Below are positions 27,093 through 35,267 of a DNA stretch of 64,000 nucleotides, piece by piece; position 1 is the first letter of the stretch; every line of letters begins with the position of its first letter. The notes under the pieces were generated by a model that had not been told where the DNA came from, did not search any database, and saw only the letters and a list, made by a program, of their open reading frames with translations. The stretch is from Streptomyces termitum (GTDB taxonomy: Bacteria; Actinomycetota; Actinomycetes; Streptomycetales; Streptomycetaceae). The translations under genes and the position numbers were made by a program. Location: positions 84,687 to 148,686 of the forward strand of contig NZ_BMUL01000017.1 of NCBI RefSeq assembly GCF_014650175.1, written 5' to 3'.

Positions 27093-28784
27093 GTGGCGGA
27101 ACGTAGCACGGCCGCCGTCGACGTGGCCGACAACAGCGGTGACGACCCGCTGACCGCGCAGGCGGACACGGCCGCGACCGACGGGGTGGCGGAAGAACGG
27201 AAGACGGCAGAGGAGCCCACCGGGGCCCCCGAGCAGAAGGCGGTCGAGCGCAAGAACGGCGAACAGCCCTCCATCACGGCACCCGAGCTGCACAGCGGCC
27301 ACAAACTGGCACGGCGCTACCGGCTGGAGGAGTGCGTCACCCGCCTGGACGGCTTCAGCAGCTGGCGGGCCGTCGACGAGAAGCTCCGCAGAGCCGTCGG
27401 CGTGCACCTCCTGCCGGCCGACCACCCGCGCGCCCGCTCCGTCCTGGCCGCCGCCCGCTCGGCGGCCCTGCTCGGCGACCCCCGGTTCGTCCAGGTCCTC
27501 GACGCGGTCGAGGAGAACGACCTCGTCTACGTCGTCCACGAGTGGCTGCCCGACGCCACCGAGCTGACCGTGCTCCTCGCGGACGGCCCGCTGGCCGCCC
27601 ACGACGCCTACCAGCTCGTCTCCCAGGTCTCCCAGGCGATGACCGCCGCCCACCGCGAGGGACTGGCCCACCTGCGGCTCACCCCGAGCGCCGTCCTGCG
27701 CAGCTCCACCGGCCAGTACCGGATCCGCGGCCTCGCCGTGAACGCCGCCCTGCGCGGCATCACCGCCGACCGCCCGCAGCGCGCCGACACCGAGGCGATC
27801 GGCGCCCTCCTCTACGCGGCGCTCACCCAGCGCTGGCCGTACGAGAGCGACGCCTACGGCCTCACCGGGCTCCCCAAGGGCGTCGGCCTGCTCCCGCCCG
27901 ACCAGGTCCGCGCCGGCGTCCACCGGGGTCTCTCCGAGATCGCCATGCGCGCCCTCGCCAACGACGGGGCCACCGCCTCGCGCCAGGAGCCGCCCTGCAC
28001 CACCCCGGACGAACTCGCCAAGGCCGTGGCCGCGATGCCCCGCGTCAAGCCGCCGGAGCCGGAGTTCCCCGCCCCCGCCGAGTACCAGCGCACCACGTAC
28101 CAGCAGGGCACGTACGGGCGTCCGCAGCCGCGGCCTCCGGTCGCCCCGCCCGTCCCGGTGCCGCCGGCCCCGCTGGAGAGCCGCACCGGCCGCGCGCTGA
28201 AGTGGGCCGTCTCGGCCCTCCTCATCGCCGCCCTCGGCCTCGCCAGCTGGCAGATCGCGGACCGGCTCCTCCCCAAGGACCCCCCGCCCGAGACGCCGGT
28301 GGTCCAGCCGACGGCCGACGAGAAGCCCGAACCGCCGAAGCCGCTCGCGATCGCGTCCGCCTCGGACTTCGACCCCTTCCCCGACGGGAACGGCGAGGAG
28401 AACGGAGCGGCCATAAAGAACGCCTACGACGGCGACCCGAGCACCTTCTGGCACACCCTGAACTACACCACCGCGAAGTTCGGCAACCTGAAGTCCGGCG
28501 TGGGCATCGTCCTGGACCTGGGCACGGCCCAGGAGATCCGCTCGGTCGACCTGCTGTTCAACGGGAGCACCGACGTCCAGGTGCGGACCGCCCCGGCGGA
28601 CGCCTCGTCGGCGCCCTCCACGGCCTCCGGGTTCACCACCCAGGCGTCCGGCGGCGGCACCGACCTGAAACTGGCCCTGCCCAAGCCGGTCACCACCCGC
28701 TACGTTCTGGTCTGGATGACGAAGCTGCCCATGAACCAGGGCCAGTTCCGCGGCCAACTGGCCGAAGTCAAGATCATGGGCTGA
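27093..28784 (+). CDS. Membrane pseudokinase with extracellular discoidin-like domain
   Basis: A 563-residue protein. A kinase-like domain (about 70-310) lacks the ATP lysine (A-V-G-V-H-L-L in place of A-x-K), the H-R-D motif (A-H-L-R-L-T-P-S at 192-199) and the D-F-G motif (R-G-L-A-V-N), so it should be catalytically dead. A Pro-rich linker and one membrane helix (about 369-388) follow. The C-terminal 140 residues resemble a galactose-binding/F5-8C-like domain (N-A-Y-D-G-D-P-S-T-F-W-H). In M. tuberculosis the equivalent pseudokinase, fused to MurJ, is phosphorylated by PknB and binds FhaA; the same link to MurJ is inferred here. Confidence 0.9.
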   Translation: MAERSTAAVDVADNSGDDPLTAQADTAATDGVAEERKTAEEPTGAPEQKAVERKNGEQPSITAPELHSGHKLARRYRLEECVTRLDGFSSWRAVDEKLRRAVGVHLLPADHPRARSVLAAARSAALLGDPRFVQVLDAVEENDLVYVVHEWLPDATELTVLLADGPLAAHDAYQLVSQVSQAMTAAHREGLAHLRLTPSAVLRSSTGQYRIRGLAVNAALRGITADRPQRADTEAIGALLYAALTQRWPYESDAYGLTGLPKGVGLLPPDQVRAGVHRGLSEIAMRALANDGATASRQEPPCTTPDELAKAVAAMPRVKPPEPEFPAPAEYQRTTYQQGTYGRPQPRPPVAPPVPVPPAPLESRTGRALKWAVSALLIAALGLASWQIADRLLPKDPPPETPVVQPTADEKPEPPKPLAIASASDFDPFPDGNGEENGAAIKNAYDGDPSTFWHTLNYTTAKFGNLKSGVGIVLDLGTAQEIRSVDLLFNGSTDVQVRTAPADASSAPSTASGFTTQASGGGTDLKLALPKPVTTRYVLVWMTKLPMNQGQFRGQLAEVKIMG

Positions 28785-28810
28785 CGGCCGCAGGGGAGGG
28801 GCTTTCACCG

Positions 28811-29512
28811 TTGGACCGTCCGACAGCAACCGCGAGCGACCAGGACCTCCTGGCCCGTCACGTCGCCGGGGACCCGGACGCCTTCGGTGAGCTCGTGCGG
28901 CGCCACCGCGACCGATTGTGGGCGGTGGCGCTGCGCACCCTGGGCGACCGCGAGGAGGCCGCGGACGCCGTCCAGGACGCCCTCCTGTCGGCCTTCCGGG
29001 CCGCCCACACCTTCCAGGGCCGCTCGGCCGTCACGACGTGGCTCCACCGCATCACCGTGAACGCCTGCCTGGACCGCCTCCGCAAGAGCGCCGTCCGGCG
29101 CTCCTCGCCCGTCGACGACACCGACCGCTTCGAACAGCTCCTCGAACCGCACGAGTCCGCCGAGGCCCCCGCCGAACGCCAGGACCTCCACCGGCAACTG
29201 CTCGCCGCCCTCGCCACCCTCGCCCCCGAACAGCGCGCCGCCCTCGTCCTCGTCGACATGCAGGGCTACCCGGTCGCGGAGGCCGCCCTCGTCCTCGGCG
29301 TCCCCGCAGGCACCGTCAAGAGCCGCTGCGCACGCGGCCGGGCCCGACTGCTCCCGCTCCTCACTCATCTGCGCGCCGACACCGTGGGTAGCGACCCCTC
29401 CGACGGGGGAAGGAACCGGACGCCGGGGGCATCCGTCCCACCGGTGTCGGAACCGGCGGACCCCGGACCGACCGATCCAACTGCTGTGAAGGGCGGAGGT
29501 GGGCGCGCGTGA
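28811..29512 (+). CDS. sigM: ECF sigma factor SigM
   Basis: A 233-residue ECF sigma factor. Region 2 includes D-A-F-G-E-L-V-R-R-H-R-D-R-L-W and E-E-A-A-D-A-V-Q-D-A-L-L-S-A-F. Region 4 includes L-A-P-E-Q-R-A-A-L-V-L-V-D-M-Q-G-Y and A-G-T-V-K-S-R-C-A-R-G-R. A Pro-rich tail of about 45 residues follows. The start is TTG 28811, with GGGAGGGG about 8-10 bases upstream. It overlaps the anti-sigma gene by four bases (GTGA) and sits in the mycobacterial sigM position, so it is called SigM. A redox or envelope-stress role is inferred. Confidence 0.93.
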   Translation: MDRPTATASDQDLLARHVAGDPDAFGELVRRHRDRLWAVALRTLGDREEAADAVQDALLSAFRAAHTFQGRSAVTTWLHRITVNACLDRLRKSAVRRSSPVDDTDRFEQLLEPHESAEAPAERQDLHRQLLAALATLAPEQRAALVLVDMQGYPVAEAALVLGVPAGTVKSRCARGRARLLPLLTHLRADTVGSDPSDGGRNRTPGASVPPVSEPADPGPTDPTAVKGGGGRA

Positions 29513-30501
29513 CCACGACCGGCAAGACCGACGCCGTACAGCACCCGGACGTCTCGGAGATCTCCGACCTGACCGAGGGACTGCTCCCCCCGAGCCGCTC
29601 CGTCACCGTGCGCCGCCACCTCGACGGCTGCCTCCTCTGTGCCGACGTACGCACCTCCCTGGAGGAGATCCGGGGGCTCCTGGGCACCCTCCCCGGCCCC
29701 CCGCGCATGCCCTCCGACATCGCGGGCCGGATCGACGCCGCCCTCGCCGCCGAGGCCCTCCTCGACGCCACCGCCCCGGACGCCGCCCGCCCCGTTCCAC
29801 GTGAAACCACCGCCGGACCCGCACCCGCCGTCCCCCGCGCCGCGTCCCCCGCCGACACCCCTCCCAGCGGTACGACTCCGAGCCGCACCGTTTCACGTGA
29901 AACACCGCGCTCCTCCGCCCGCCCCGCCACCGACCGCCCGGCGGGCCGTCCGGCCGCCACGGCCGGCCCCGGACGGGACCGCGCCCGCCGCCGGAACCGG
30001 ATCGCCCTGCTCTCCGGGCTCGCCGCCACCGTGGTCGCCCTCGCCGGATCGTTCGGCCTCCACGCACTCGGCCAGAACGACGCCTCCACCGCCGACAGCA
30101 CCAGGGCCGCCGCGAGCGCGCCGCGGAACGAATCCTTCTCCGGCTCTCCGGTGGAGGACCGGGTCCACGCGCTCCTCGCGGAGGAGAACGCACCGGTCCC
30201 GAAGACGGAGCAGCCCCGCTCCCTCGCCGCCGAGGGCGGCGACACCCCCGGCACCACCCGGCGCCACCGCGAGGCCGCCGCCGTCCCCTCCTGCGTCCTC
30301 GCGGGCACCGGCCGCACCGACGGGGCCCTCGCCGCCGAACGCGGCGAGTACCGGGGCGCCCCCGCCTACCTCCTGGTGCTCCCCGACCGGACCGCCGCCG
30401 ACCGCGTCCAGGCGTACGTCGTCGCCTCCTCCTGTGCCGACACCGGGGCCGGAAACACCCCGGGGGAGCTGTTGCTCACCACCTCGTACCCCCGGCCCTG
30501 A
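29509..30501 (+). CDS. Anti-sigma factor (ZAS-like) with embedded parS
   Basis: A 330-residue membrane protein. The N-terminal domain contains H37-x3-C41-x2-C44, the zinc-binding anti-sigma signature. One membrane helix (about 164-186) follows, then an extracellular domain of about 140 residues. The linker 90-160 is Pro/Ala-rich and carries the peptides V-P-R-E-T (96-100) and V-S-R-E-T (128-132), encoded by one near-perfect and one perfect parS. It overlaps sigM by four bases, so it is expected to bind and hold SigM at the membrane. It matches the mycobacterial RsmA position. Confidence 0.85.
   Translation: MTTTGKTDAVQHPDVSEISDLTEGLLPPSRSVTVRRHLDGCLLCADVRTSLEEIRGLLGTLPGPPRMPSDIAGRIDAALAAEALLDATAPDAARPVPRETTAGPAPAVPRAASPADTPPSGTTPSRTVSRETPRSSARPATDRPAGRPAATAGPGRDRARRRNRIALLSGLAATVVALAGSFGLHALGQNDASTADSTRAAASAPRNESFSGSPVEDRVHALLAEENAPVPKTEQPRSLAAEGGDTPGTTRRHREAAAVPSCVLAGTGRTDGALAAERGEYRGAPAYLLVLPDRTAADRVQAYVVASSCADTGAGNTPGELLLTTSYPRP
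29794..29807. promoter_or_regulatory. parS: Near-perfect parS site (one mismatch)
   Basis: GTTCCACGTGAAAC differs from the consensus at one base. It lies in the same coding sequence as site 6, 96 bases upstream of it, and in the same reading frame, giving V-P-R-E-T instead of V-S-R-E-T. Confidence 0.7.
29890..29903. promoter_or_regulatory. parS: parS centromere site 6, inside the anti-sigma gene
   Basis: A perfect GTTTCACGTGAAAC in the coding sequence, read as V-S-R-E-T in the disordered linker before the membrane helix. Confidence 0.92.
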
Positions 30502-30564
30502 GGCCCTCGCGGCCCGTTCTCCGTCTCATCGCCCGTCTCACGCACGCGCCACGCGGCACGCTCG

Positions 30565-30590
30565 GGAATGCATCCCCCTTAGGATCCGTT
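30565..30590 (+). promoter_or_regulatory. SigR-type promoter of trxB-trxA
   Basis: GGAAT at 30565-30569 is separated by 18 bases from GTT at 30588-30590. This is exactly the GGAAT-N18-GTT consensus for thiol-stress sigma factor SigR in Streptomyces. It lies about 70 bases before the trxB start. trxBA is a known SigR target, so disulfide stress control is likely here. Confidence 0.85.
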
Positions 30591-30661
30591 GGGTGGGGTG
30601 AGAGTGACCGAGACACCGCCCCGTAGGCAGTAGGCAGTCTGCAGAGACGAGGAAGAAACCC

Positions 30662-31627
30662 GTGAGCGACGTCCGTAACGTGATCATCATCGGCTCCGGG
30701 CCCGCGGGATACACCGCCGCGCTCTACACGGCCCGCGCGTCGCTGAACCCGCTGGTCTTCGAAGGCTCCGTCACCTCCGGCGGCGCCCTGATGAACACCA
30801 CCGAGGTCGAGAACTTCCCCGGTTTCCGTGACGGCATCATGGGCCCGGACCTGATGGACAACATGCGGGCCCAGGCCGAGCGCTTCGGTGCCGAGCTGGT
30901 CCCGGAGGACGTCGTCGCCGTGGACCTCAGCGGTGACATCAAGACCGTCACCGACGGCGCCGGCAACGTCCACCGCGCCAAGGCCGTCATCGTCACCACC
31001 GGCTCGCAGCACCGCAAGCTGGGCCTGCCGAACGAGGACACTCTCTCCGGCCGCGGTGTCTCCTGGTGCGCCACCTGCGACGGCTTCTTCTTCAAGGACC
31101 AGGACATCGCCGTGGTCGGCGGCGGCGACACCGCGATCGAGGAGGCCACCTTCCTCTCGCGCTTCGCCAAGTCGGTGACGATCGTCCACCGCCGTGACAC
31201 CCTGCGCGCCTCCAAGGCGATGCAGGAGCGCGCCTTCGCCGACCCGAAGATCACCTTCGCCTGGGACAGCGAGGTGACCGAGATCCGCGGCGACCAGAAG
31301 CTCAGCGGCGTGCTCCTGCGCGACACCAAGACGGGCGAGACCCGCGAGCTGCCCGTTACCGGCCTCTTCATCGCCGTGGGCCACGACCCGCGCACCGAGC
31401 TGTTCAAGGGCCAGCTGGACCTGGACGAGGAGGGCTACCTCAAGGTCGCCGCCCCCTCCACCCGCACCAACCTGACGGGCGTCTTCGCCGCCGGCGACGT
31501 GGTGGACCACACCTACCGCCAGGCGATCACCGCCGCCGGCACCGGCTGCTCCGCCGCCCTCGACGCCGAGCGCTTCCTGGCCGCCCTCGCCGACAGCGAG
31601 AAGCAGGCCGAGACCGTCGCGGTCTGA
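30662..31627 (+). CDS. trxB: Thioredoxin-disulfide reductase
   Basis: A 321-residue FAD/NADPH flavoprotein that reduces thioredoxin. The FAD-binding G-S-G-P-A-G-Y lies at 11-17. The redox pair C-A-T-C is at 136-139 in the NADPH domain, with G-G-G-D-T-A-I-E-E-A. The final G-V-F-A-A-G-D-V motif is near the C-terminus. The start is GTG 30662, with GAGGAAG about 10 bases upstream. It forms an operon with trxA and lies just after the sigM/anti-sigma pair. Confidence 0.98.
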   Translation: MSDVRNVIIIGSGPAGYTAALYTARASLNPLVFEGSVTSGGALMNTTEVENFPGFRDGIMGPDLMDNMRAQAERFGAELVPEDVVAVDLSGDIKTVTDGAGNVHRAKAVIVTTGSQHRKLGLPNEDTLSGRGVSWCATCDGFFFKDQDIAVVGGGDTAIEEATFLSRFAKSVTIVHRRDTLRASKAMQERAFADPKITFAWDSEVTEIRGDQKLSGVLLRDTKTGETRELPVTGLFIAVGHDPRTELFKGQLDLDEEGYLKVAAPSTRTNLTGVFAAGDVVDHTYRQAITAAGTGCSAALDAERFLAALADSEKQAETVAV

Positions 31628-31675
31628 CCCCGAACTCCCCCACCCACACCCCACGAAGAGCAAGAGGAGGCCGCC

Positions 31676-32008
31676 GTGGCCGGCGCCCTGAAGAACGTGA
31701 CCGACGCTTCCTTCAACGAGGACGTCCTCCAGAGCGACAAGCCCGTGCTGGTGGACTTCTGGGCCGCCTGGTGCGGTCCGTGCCGCCAGATCGCCCCGTC
31801 GCTGGAGGCCATCGCCGCCGAGCACGGCGAGATCGAGATCGTGAAGCTCAACATCGACGAGAACCCGGCCACGGCCGCCAAGTACGGCGTCATGTCCATC
31901 CCGACGCTGAACGTGTACCAGAACGGCGAGGTCGTGAAGACGATCGTCGGCGCCAAGCCGAAGGCCGCTATCCTCCGTGACCTGGAGCCCTTCGTCGCCG
32001 CCAAGTGA
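31676..32008 (+). CDS. trxA: Thioredoxin
   Basis: A 110-residue thioredoxin with active site W-C-G-P-C (Cys33, Cys36) and the downstream cis-Pro in M-S-I-P-T. It is reduced by TrxB and keeps cytoplasmic proteins in the thiol state. GTG 31676 has GAGGAGG upstream. It is the last gene of the operon and is followed by a parS site fused to a terminator hairpin. Confidence 0.97.
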   Translation: MAGALKNVTDASFNEDVLQSDKPVLVDFWAAWCGPCRQIAPSLEAIAAEHGEIEIVKLNIDENPATAAKYGVMSIPTLNVYQNGEVVKTIVGAKPKAAILRDLEPFVAAK

Positions 32009-32017
32009 CGTCCTCCC

Positions 32018-32031
32018 GTTTCACGTGAAAC
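32018..32031. promoter_or_regulatory. parS: parS centromere site 7
   Basis: A perfect GTTTCACGTGAAAC, extended by two paired bases on each side, ten bases after the trxA stop and overlapping the foot of the trxA terminator. Confidence 0.92.
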
Positions 32032-32059
32032 GGCCCGCCCCTTCCCGGGGCGGGCCGTT
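32029..32059 (+). terminator. Terminator of trxB-trxA, overlapping parS
   Basis: A 13-pair perfect stem, AACGGCCCGCCCC with GGGGCGGGCCGTT, and a 5-base loop TTCCC. The left arm begins within the last three bases of parS site 7. Confidence 0.85.
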
Positions 32060-32093
32060 CTCCGTTCCCGGAGGTCCCGGAAGGTTCCCGGAG

Positions 32094-32711
32094 TCACAGG
32101 GGGCGGAGCGCCGGCTCCTTCTGGACCGCGCCGAGCAGCCGGTCCAGCGCCATCTCGACATCCTCCTTCCAGGAGAGCGTCGTCCGCAGCTCCAGCCGCA
32201 GCCGGGGGTAGGCGGGATGGGGCCGGACCGTCTTGAAGCCCACCGCCAGCAGGTGGTCGGCCGGGAGCACACAGGCCGACTCCTTCCAGCGGGCGTCACC
32301 GAACGCCTCGATGGCCTTGAAGCCCCGGCGCAGCACGTCCTTCGCGACCGTCTGCACCAGCACCCGGCCCAGCCCCTGCCCCCGGTACTCGGGCATGATC
32401 CAGGCCGTCATCAGCTGGACGGCATCGGCCGCCACGGGACTGGTGGGAAAGGCCGTCGACCGCGGCACATAGGCCGGGGGAGCGTAGAGCACGTAGCCGG
32501 CCGGCACCTCGTCCACATAGACGATCCGGCCGCAGGAGCCCCACTCCAGCAGAACGGCGGAGATCCACGCCTCCTTCTCGGCCGCCGGGCGGTCCGCCTT
32601 CACGGCGGCCTCTCCGCTCACCGGATCGAGTTCCCAGAACACACAGGAGCGGCAGCGGTTCGGCAGGTCCGCGAGATTGTCGAGTGTGAGCGGTACGAGC
32701 CGACGCCCCAC
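32094..32711 (-). CDS. GNAT family N-acetyltransferase
   Basis: A 205-residue protein with a C-terminal GNAT core. A-W-I-M-P-E-Y-R-G-Q-G-L-G-R-V-L carries the acetyl-CoA loop (R-G-Q-G-L-G). The N-terminal part has a Cys pair (N-R-C-R-S-C) before the fold. The start GTG 32711 has GAGGGG about 9 bases upstream; no closer start looks better. Similar genes occur at this place in actinobacterial oriC regions, and the substrate is unknown. It converges on trxA and lies downstream of parB on the same strand, beyond a hairpin. Confidence 0.8.
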   Translation of the reverse strand: MGRRLVPLTLDNLADLPNRCRSCVFWELDPVSGEAAVKADRPAAEKEAWISAVLLEWGSCGRIVYVDEVPAGYVLYAPPAYVPRSTAFPTSPVAADAVQLMTAWIMPEYRGQGLGRVLVQTVAKDVLRRGFKAIEAFGDARWKESACVLPADHLLAVGFKTVRPHPAYPRLRLELRTTLSWKEDVEMALDRLLGAVQKEPALRPL

Positions 32712-32813
32712 GGCTGCCCCTCGCTTCCCCGGCCGCAGAACGGCCGTCGAGCACGGATACGGCTCTCGAAATCGTAGCGATCGGGGCATCGGGACGACAC
32801 CGCACTCAGGAAA

Positions 32814-32857
32814 AGGGCGGGCCACGTCCCGGTGACGACCGGAACGCGACCCGCCCT
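32814..32857 (-). terminator. Probable terminator after parB
   Basis: The arms AGGGCGGG (32814-32821) and CCCGCCCT (32850-32857) enclose an inner hairpin CCGG-tgacga-CCGG. It lies 30 bases beyond the parB stop. Confidence 0.6.
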
Positions 32858-32889
32858 CTCTGTCCTGTGCGCCGACGGCGCGGGAGGGG

Positions 32890-33957
32890 CTACTCCGCCC
32901 CGTCCTCCTGATCGGCCTTGAGCCGCTCCATGACCGTGTCCTCACCGGGGGCCAGCGTCGTCAGGATCCGGTCGAGGTCCTCCACCGAGGCGAACTCGAC
33001 GACGATCTTGCCCTTCTGCTTCCCCAGGTCGACCTTCACCCGGGTCTCGAAGCGGTCCGAGAGGCGGTGGGCGAGGTGCGAGAAGACCGGCGAGACCCGG
33101 GCACCGGCCCGGGGCGTCTTCGGCTTCACGACGGTGGGCTGCTCGGAGGCCATGACCCGCACGATCTCCTCGACCGAGCGGACGGAGAGGCCCTCCTTCA
33201 CGATCCGCTGGGCCAGGTGGTCCTGCGCCTCGGTGTCGTCCACGCCGAGCAGGGCCCGGGCGTGACCGGCCGAGAGGACGCCGGAGGCCACCTTCATCTG
33301 GACCGGGCCGGAGAGCCGCAGCAGGCGCAGCGTGTTGGAGATCTGCGGGCGGGACCGGCCGACCCGGTCGGCGAGCTGGTCCTGCGTGCAGCCGAAGTCC
33401 TTGAGGAGCTGCTCGTAGGCATGCGCCTCCTCGATCGCGTTCAGCTGGGCGCGGTGCAGGTTCTCCAGGAGCGCGTCCAGGAGCATCCGCTCGTCCTCGG
33501 TGGCCCGAACGATCGCGGGGATCCGCTCCAGTCCGGCCGCGGTGCAAGCGCGGAACCGCCGCTCGCCCATGATCAGCTCGTACCGCTCGTCGCCGGTCTT
33601 CCGCACGACGACGGGCTGGAGCAGGCCGACCTCCTTGACGGAGGCGATCAGCTCGGCGAGGGCGTCCTCGTCGAAGATCTCACGCGGCTGCTGCTTGTTG
33701 GGCGTGATGGAGCCGATCGGCAGCTCCGTGAAATAGGCACCGGCCACCGTCGCGGGCTCGGGCTCCGAACCCGGCTCGGCCGGGGTCTCGACCAGGGCCT
33801 CGGGCCCGGCCGGGGCCGCCGCCTGGGGGAAGAGCCGGGCGGCTCCTCCGCCGGGCAGGGTGGAGACGGTGCCGCCCGCAGGCCCCTGCTGGTCCTGGGG
33901 GCCGGCGAACAGCGCGCCGAGCCCCCGCGGCCCCAGTCCCCTACGTCGGTCGCTCAC
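32890..33957 (-). CDS. parB: Chromosome partitioning protein ParB
   Basis: A 355-residue centromere-binding CTPase. The start has the typical M-S-D-R-R-R-G-L-G-R-G-L-G-A-L pattern, here V-S-D-R-R-R-G-L-G-P-R-G-L-G-A-L. The N-terminal domain contains G-E-R-R-F-R-A and E-N-L-H-R-A-Q-L-N. The helix-turn-helix is S-R-P-Q-I-S-N-T-L-R-L-L-R-L. A C-terminal dimer domain follows. GTG 33957 overlaps the parA stop by four bases, with GGAGGAA upstream. It should bind the parS sites listed in this window. Confidence 0.97.
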   Translation of the reverse strand: MSDRRRGLGPRGLGALFAGPQDQQGPAGGTVSTLPGGGAARLFPQAAAPAGPEALVETPAEPGSEPEPATVAGAYFTELPIGSITPNKQQPREIFDEDALAELIASVKEVGLLQPVVVRKTGDERYELIMGERRFRACTAAGLERIPAIVRATEDERMLLDALLENLHRAQLNAIEEAHAYEQLLKDFGCTQDQLADRVGRSRPQISNTLRLLRLSGPVQMKVASGVLSAGHARALLGVDDTEAQDHLAQRIVKEGLSVRSVEEIVRVMASEQPTVVKPKTPRAGARVSPVFSHLAHRLSDRFETRVKVDLGKQKGKIVVEFASVEDLDRILTTLAPGEDTVMERLKADQEDGAE

Positions 33958-35030
33958 TGCATTTCCTCCGCCATGCGCTGGTTGTTCTGGTGCCCCACGC
34001 GGCCGTGCTGGTAGGGCTCGTAATGGACGGCGACGCCCCGGAACGCGATCTCGCGCGCCGCCTCGATGTACGACAGGGCTCCGCTGGAACCGGGGTCGTA
34101 GGTGATCACGGTCTGGCCGTAGCTGGGCGCCTCGGAGATGCGGACGGACCGCGGGATGCTGGTCCGGAGCACCTCCTGCCCGAAGTGGCTGCGGACCTCC
34201 TCGGCGACCTGCGAGGCCAGCCGCGTGCGGCCGTCGTACATGGTCAGCAGGATCGTCGAGACGTGCAGCGTCGGGTTGAGATGGCCACGCACCAGGTCGA
34301 CGTTCTTGAGGAGCTGGCCGAGGCCCTCCAGCGCGTAGTACTCGCACTGGATCGGGATGAGCACCTCGGCACCCGCCACCAGGGCGTTCACCGAGAGCAG
34401 GCCGAGGGAGGGCGGGCAGTCGATCAGGACGTAGTCGAGCGGCTGCTCGTACGCCTGGATCGCCCGCTGGAGGCGGCTCTCGCGGGCCACCATCGAGACC
34501 AGCTCGATCTCCGCGCCGGCGAGGTCGATCGTGGCCGGAGCGCAGAAGAGCCCCTCGACGTCGAGGACGGGCTGGACCACCTCGGAGAGCGGCCGGCTGT
34601 CGACGAGGACGTCGTAGATCGAGGGGACGTCGGCGTGGTGGTCGATGCCCAGTGCCGTGGAGGCGTTGCCCTGCGGGTCCAGGTCGATCACGAGGACGCG
34701 GGCCCCGTGCAGCGCCAGGGAGGCGGCGATGTTGACGGTCGTGGTCGTCTTGCCCACGCCGCCCTTCTGGTTGGCCACCACCATGATCCGGGTCTGCTCG
34801 GGGCGGGGCAGGCCCTCCCCGGCACGACCCAGCGCCTCTACGGCCAGCTGGGCAGCACGGCCAATGGGGGTGTCGTCCATCGGGGGCAGCGTTTCACGTG
34901 AAACATCTTCCCCCGCCGATTCGGTTCGGGGACCGGGGACCGGATCGGTCATCGGTCCCGCGATGTTGGCGTCGGACCGCAAGGATTCACTCTCCTCGGC
35001 ATCAAGCTCGCGATGGGGAGAGCCTGCCAT
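33954..35030 (-). CDS. parA: Chromosome partitioning ATPase ParA
   Basis: A ParA-family ATPase that drives origin segregation with ParB, here given as 358 residues. The deviant Walker A K-G-G-V-G-K-T-T-T lies at about 89-97, followed by V-L-V-I-D-L-D-P-Q-G-N-A-S. The N-terminal tail is variable. It contains V-S-R-E-T from a parS inside the gene. The start is uncertain. I chose ATG 35030, the start I recall from streptomycete homologues. The frame is open to a GTG at 35207, which overlaps parS site 9, and to ATG 35099. It is followed by parB with a 4-base overlap. Confidence 0.93.
   Translation of the reverse strand: MAGSPHRELDAEESESLRSDANIAGPMTDPVPGPRTESAGEDVSRETLPPMDDTPIGRAAQLAVEALGRAGEGLPRPEQTRIMVVANQKGGVGKTTTTVNIAASLALHGARVLVIDLDPQGNASTALGIDHHADVPSIYDVLVDSRPLSEVVQPVLDVEGLFCAPATIDLAGAEIELVSMVARESRLQRAIQAYEQPLDYVLIDCPPSLGLLSVNALVAGAEVLIPIQCEYYALEGLGQLLKNVDLVRGHLNPTLHVSTILLTMYDGRTRLASQVAEEVRSHFGQEVLRTSIPRSVRISEAPSYGQTVITYDPGSSGALSYIEAAREIAFRGVAVHYEPYQHGRVGHQNNQRMAEEMQ
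34891..34904. promoter_or_regulatory. parS: parS centromere site 8, inside parA
   Basis: A perfect GTTTCACGTGAAAC within the parA coding sequence, read as V-S-R-E-T, the same peptide frame as in the anti-sigma gene. ParB bound here could affect transcription of parAB. Confidence 0.92.
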
Positions 35031-35191
35031 GCTTTCGGGGTCCCGAACCAGCGAGGTCGGTGTATCTGTGGGTGAATCCACCTCTGTGGAAAACTCCATG
35101 ACCCTCGCGAGTGGTTTCGCGCGGGGCTTCCGGTCCCGGGGGGCGGCAGCCGCGCGCCCACGGTTGATGATCCCCTGGAGCAGTGAGCGAC

Positions 35192-35205
35192 GTTTCACGT
35201 GAAAC
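35192..35205. promoter_or_regulatory. parS: parS centromere site 9
   Basis: A perfect GTTTCACGTGAAAC in the parA-rsmG gap. A GTG at 35207, overlapping the edge of this site, opens in frame with parA, so it may lie in or near the parA leader. Confidence 0.92.
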
Positions 35206-35267
35206 ACGATGCCCCTGCGGCCCTTCCGGGACCGGCCGACACTCCGTGAAAACGGACGAATGCGGCG

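Noticed and set aside
21933..28829. A continuous minus-strand open frame of about 2,300 codons antisense to the DUF6049-MurJ-pseudokinase genes
   Set aside because: It is a shadow of GC-rich coding DNA: the plus-strand frames show clear family motifs, while this frame is low-complexity and resembles no protein I know.
35031..35207. ParA beginning at GTG 35207, overlapping parS site 9
   Set aside because: The frame is open and AGGGG lies near, so it remains possible, but I prefer ATG 35030, recalled from homologues. Kept as an alternative start, not a separate gene.
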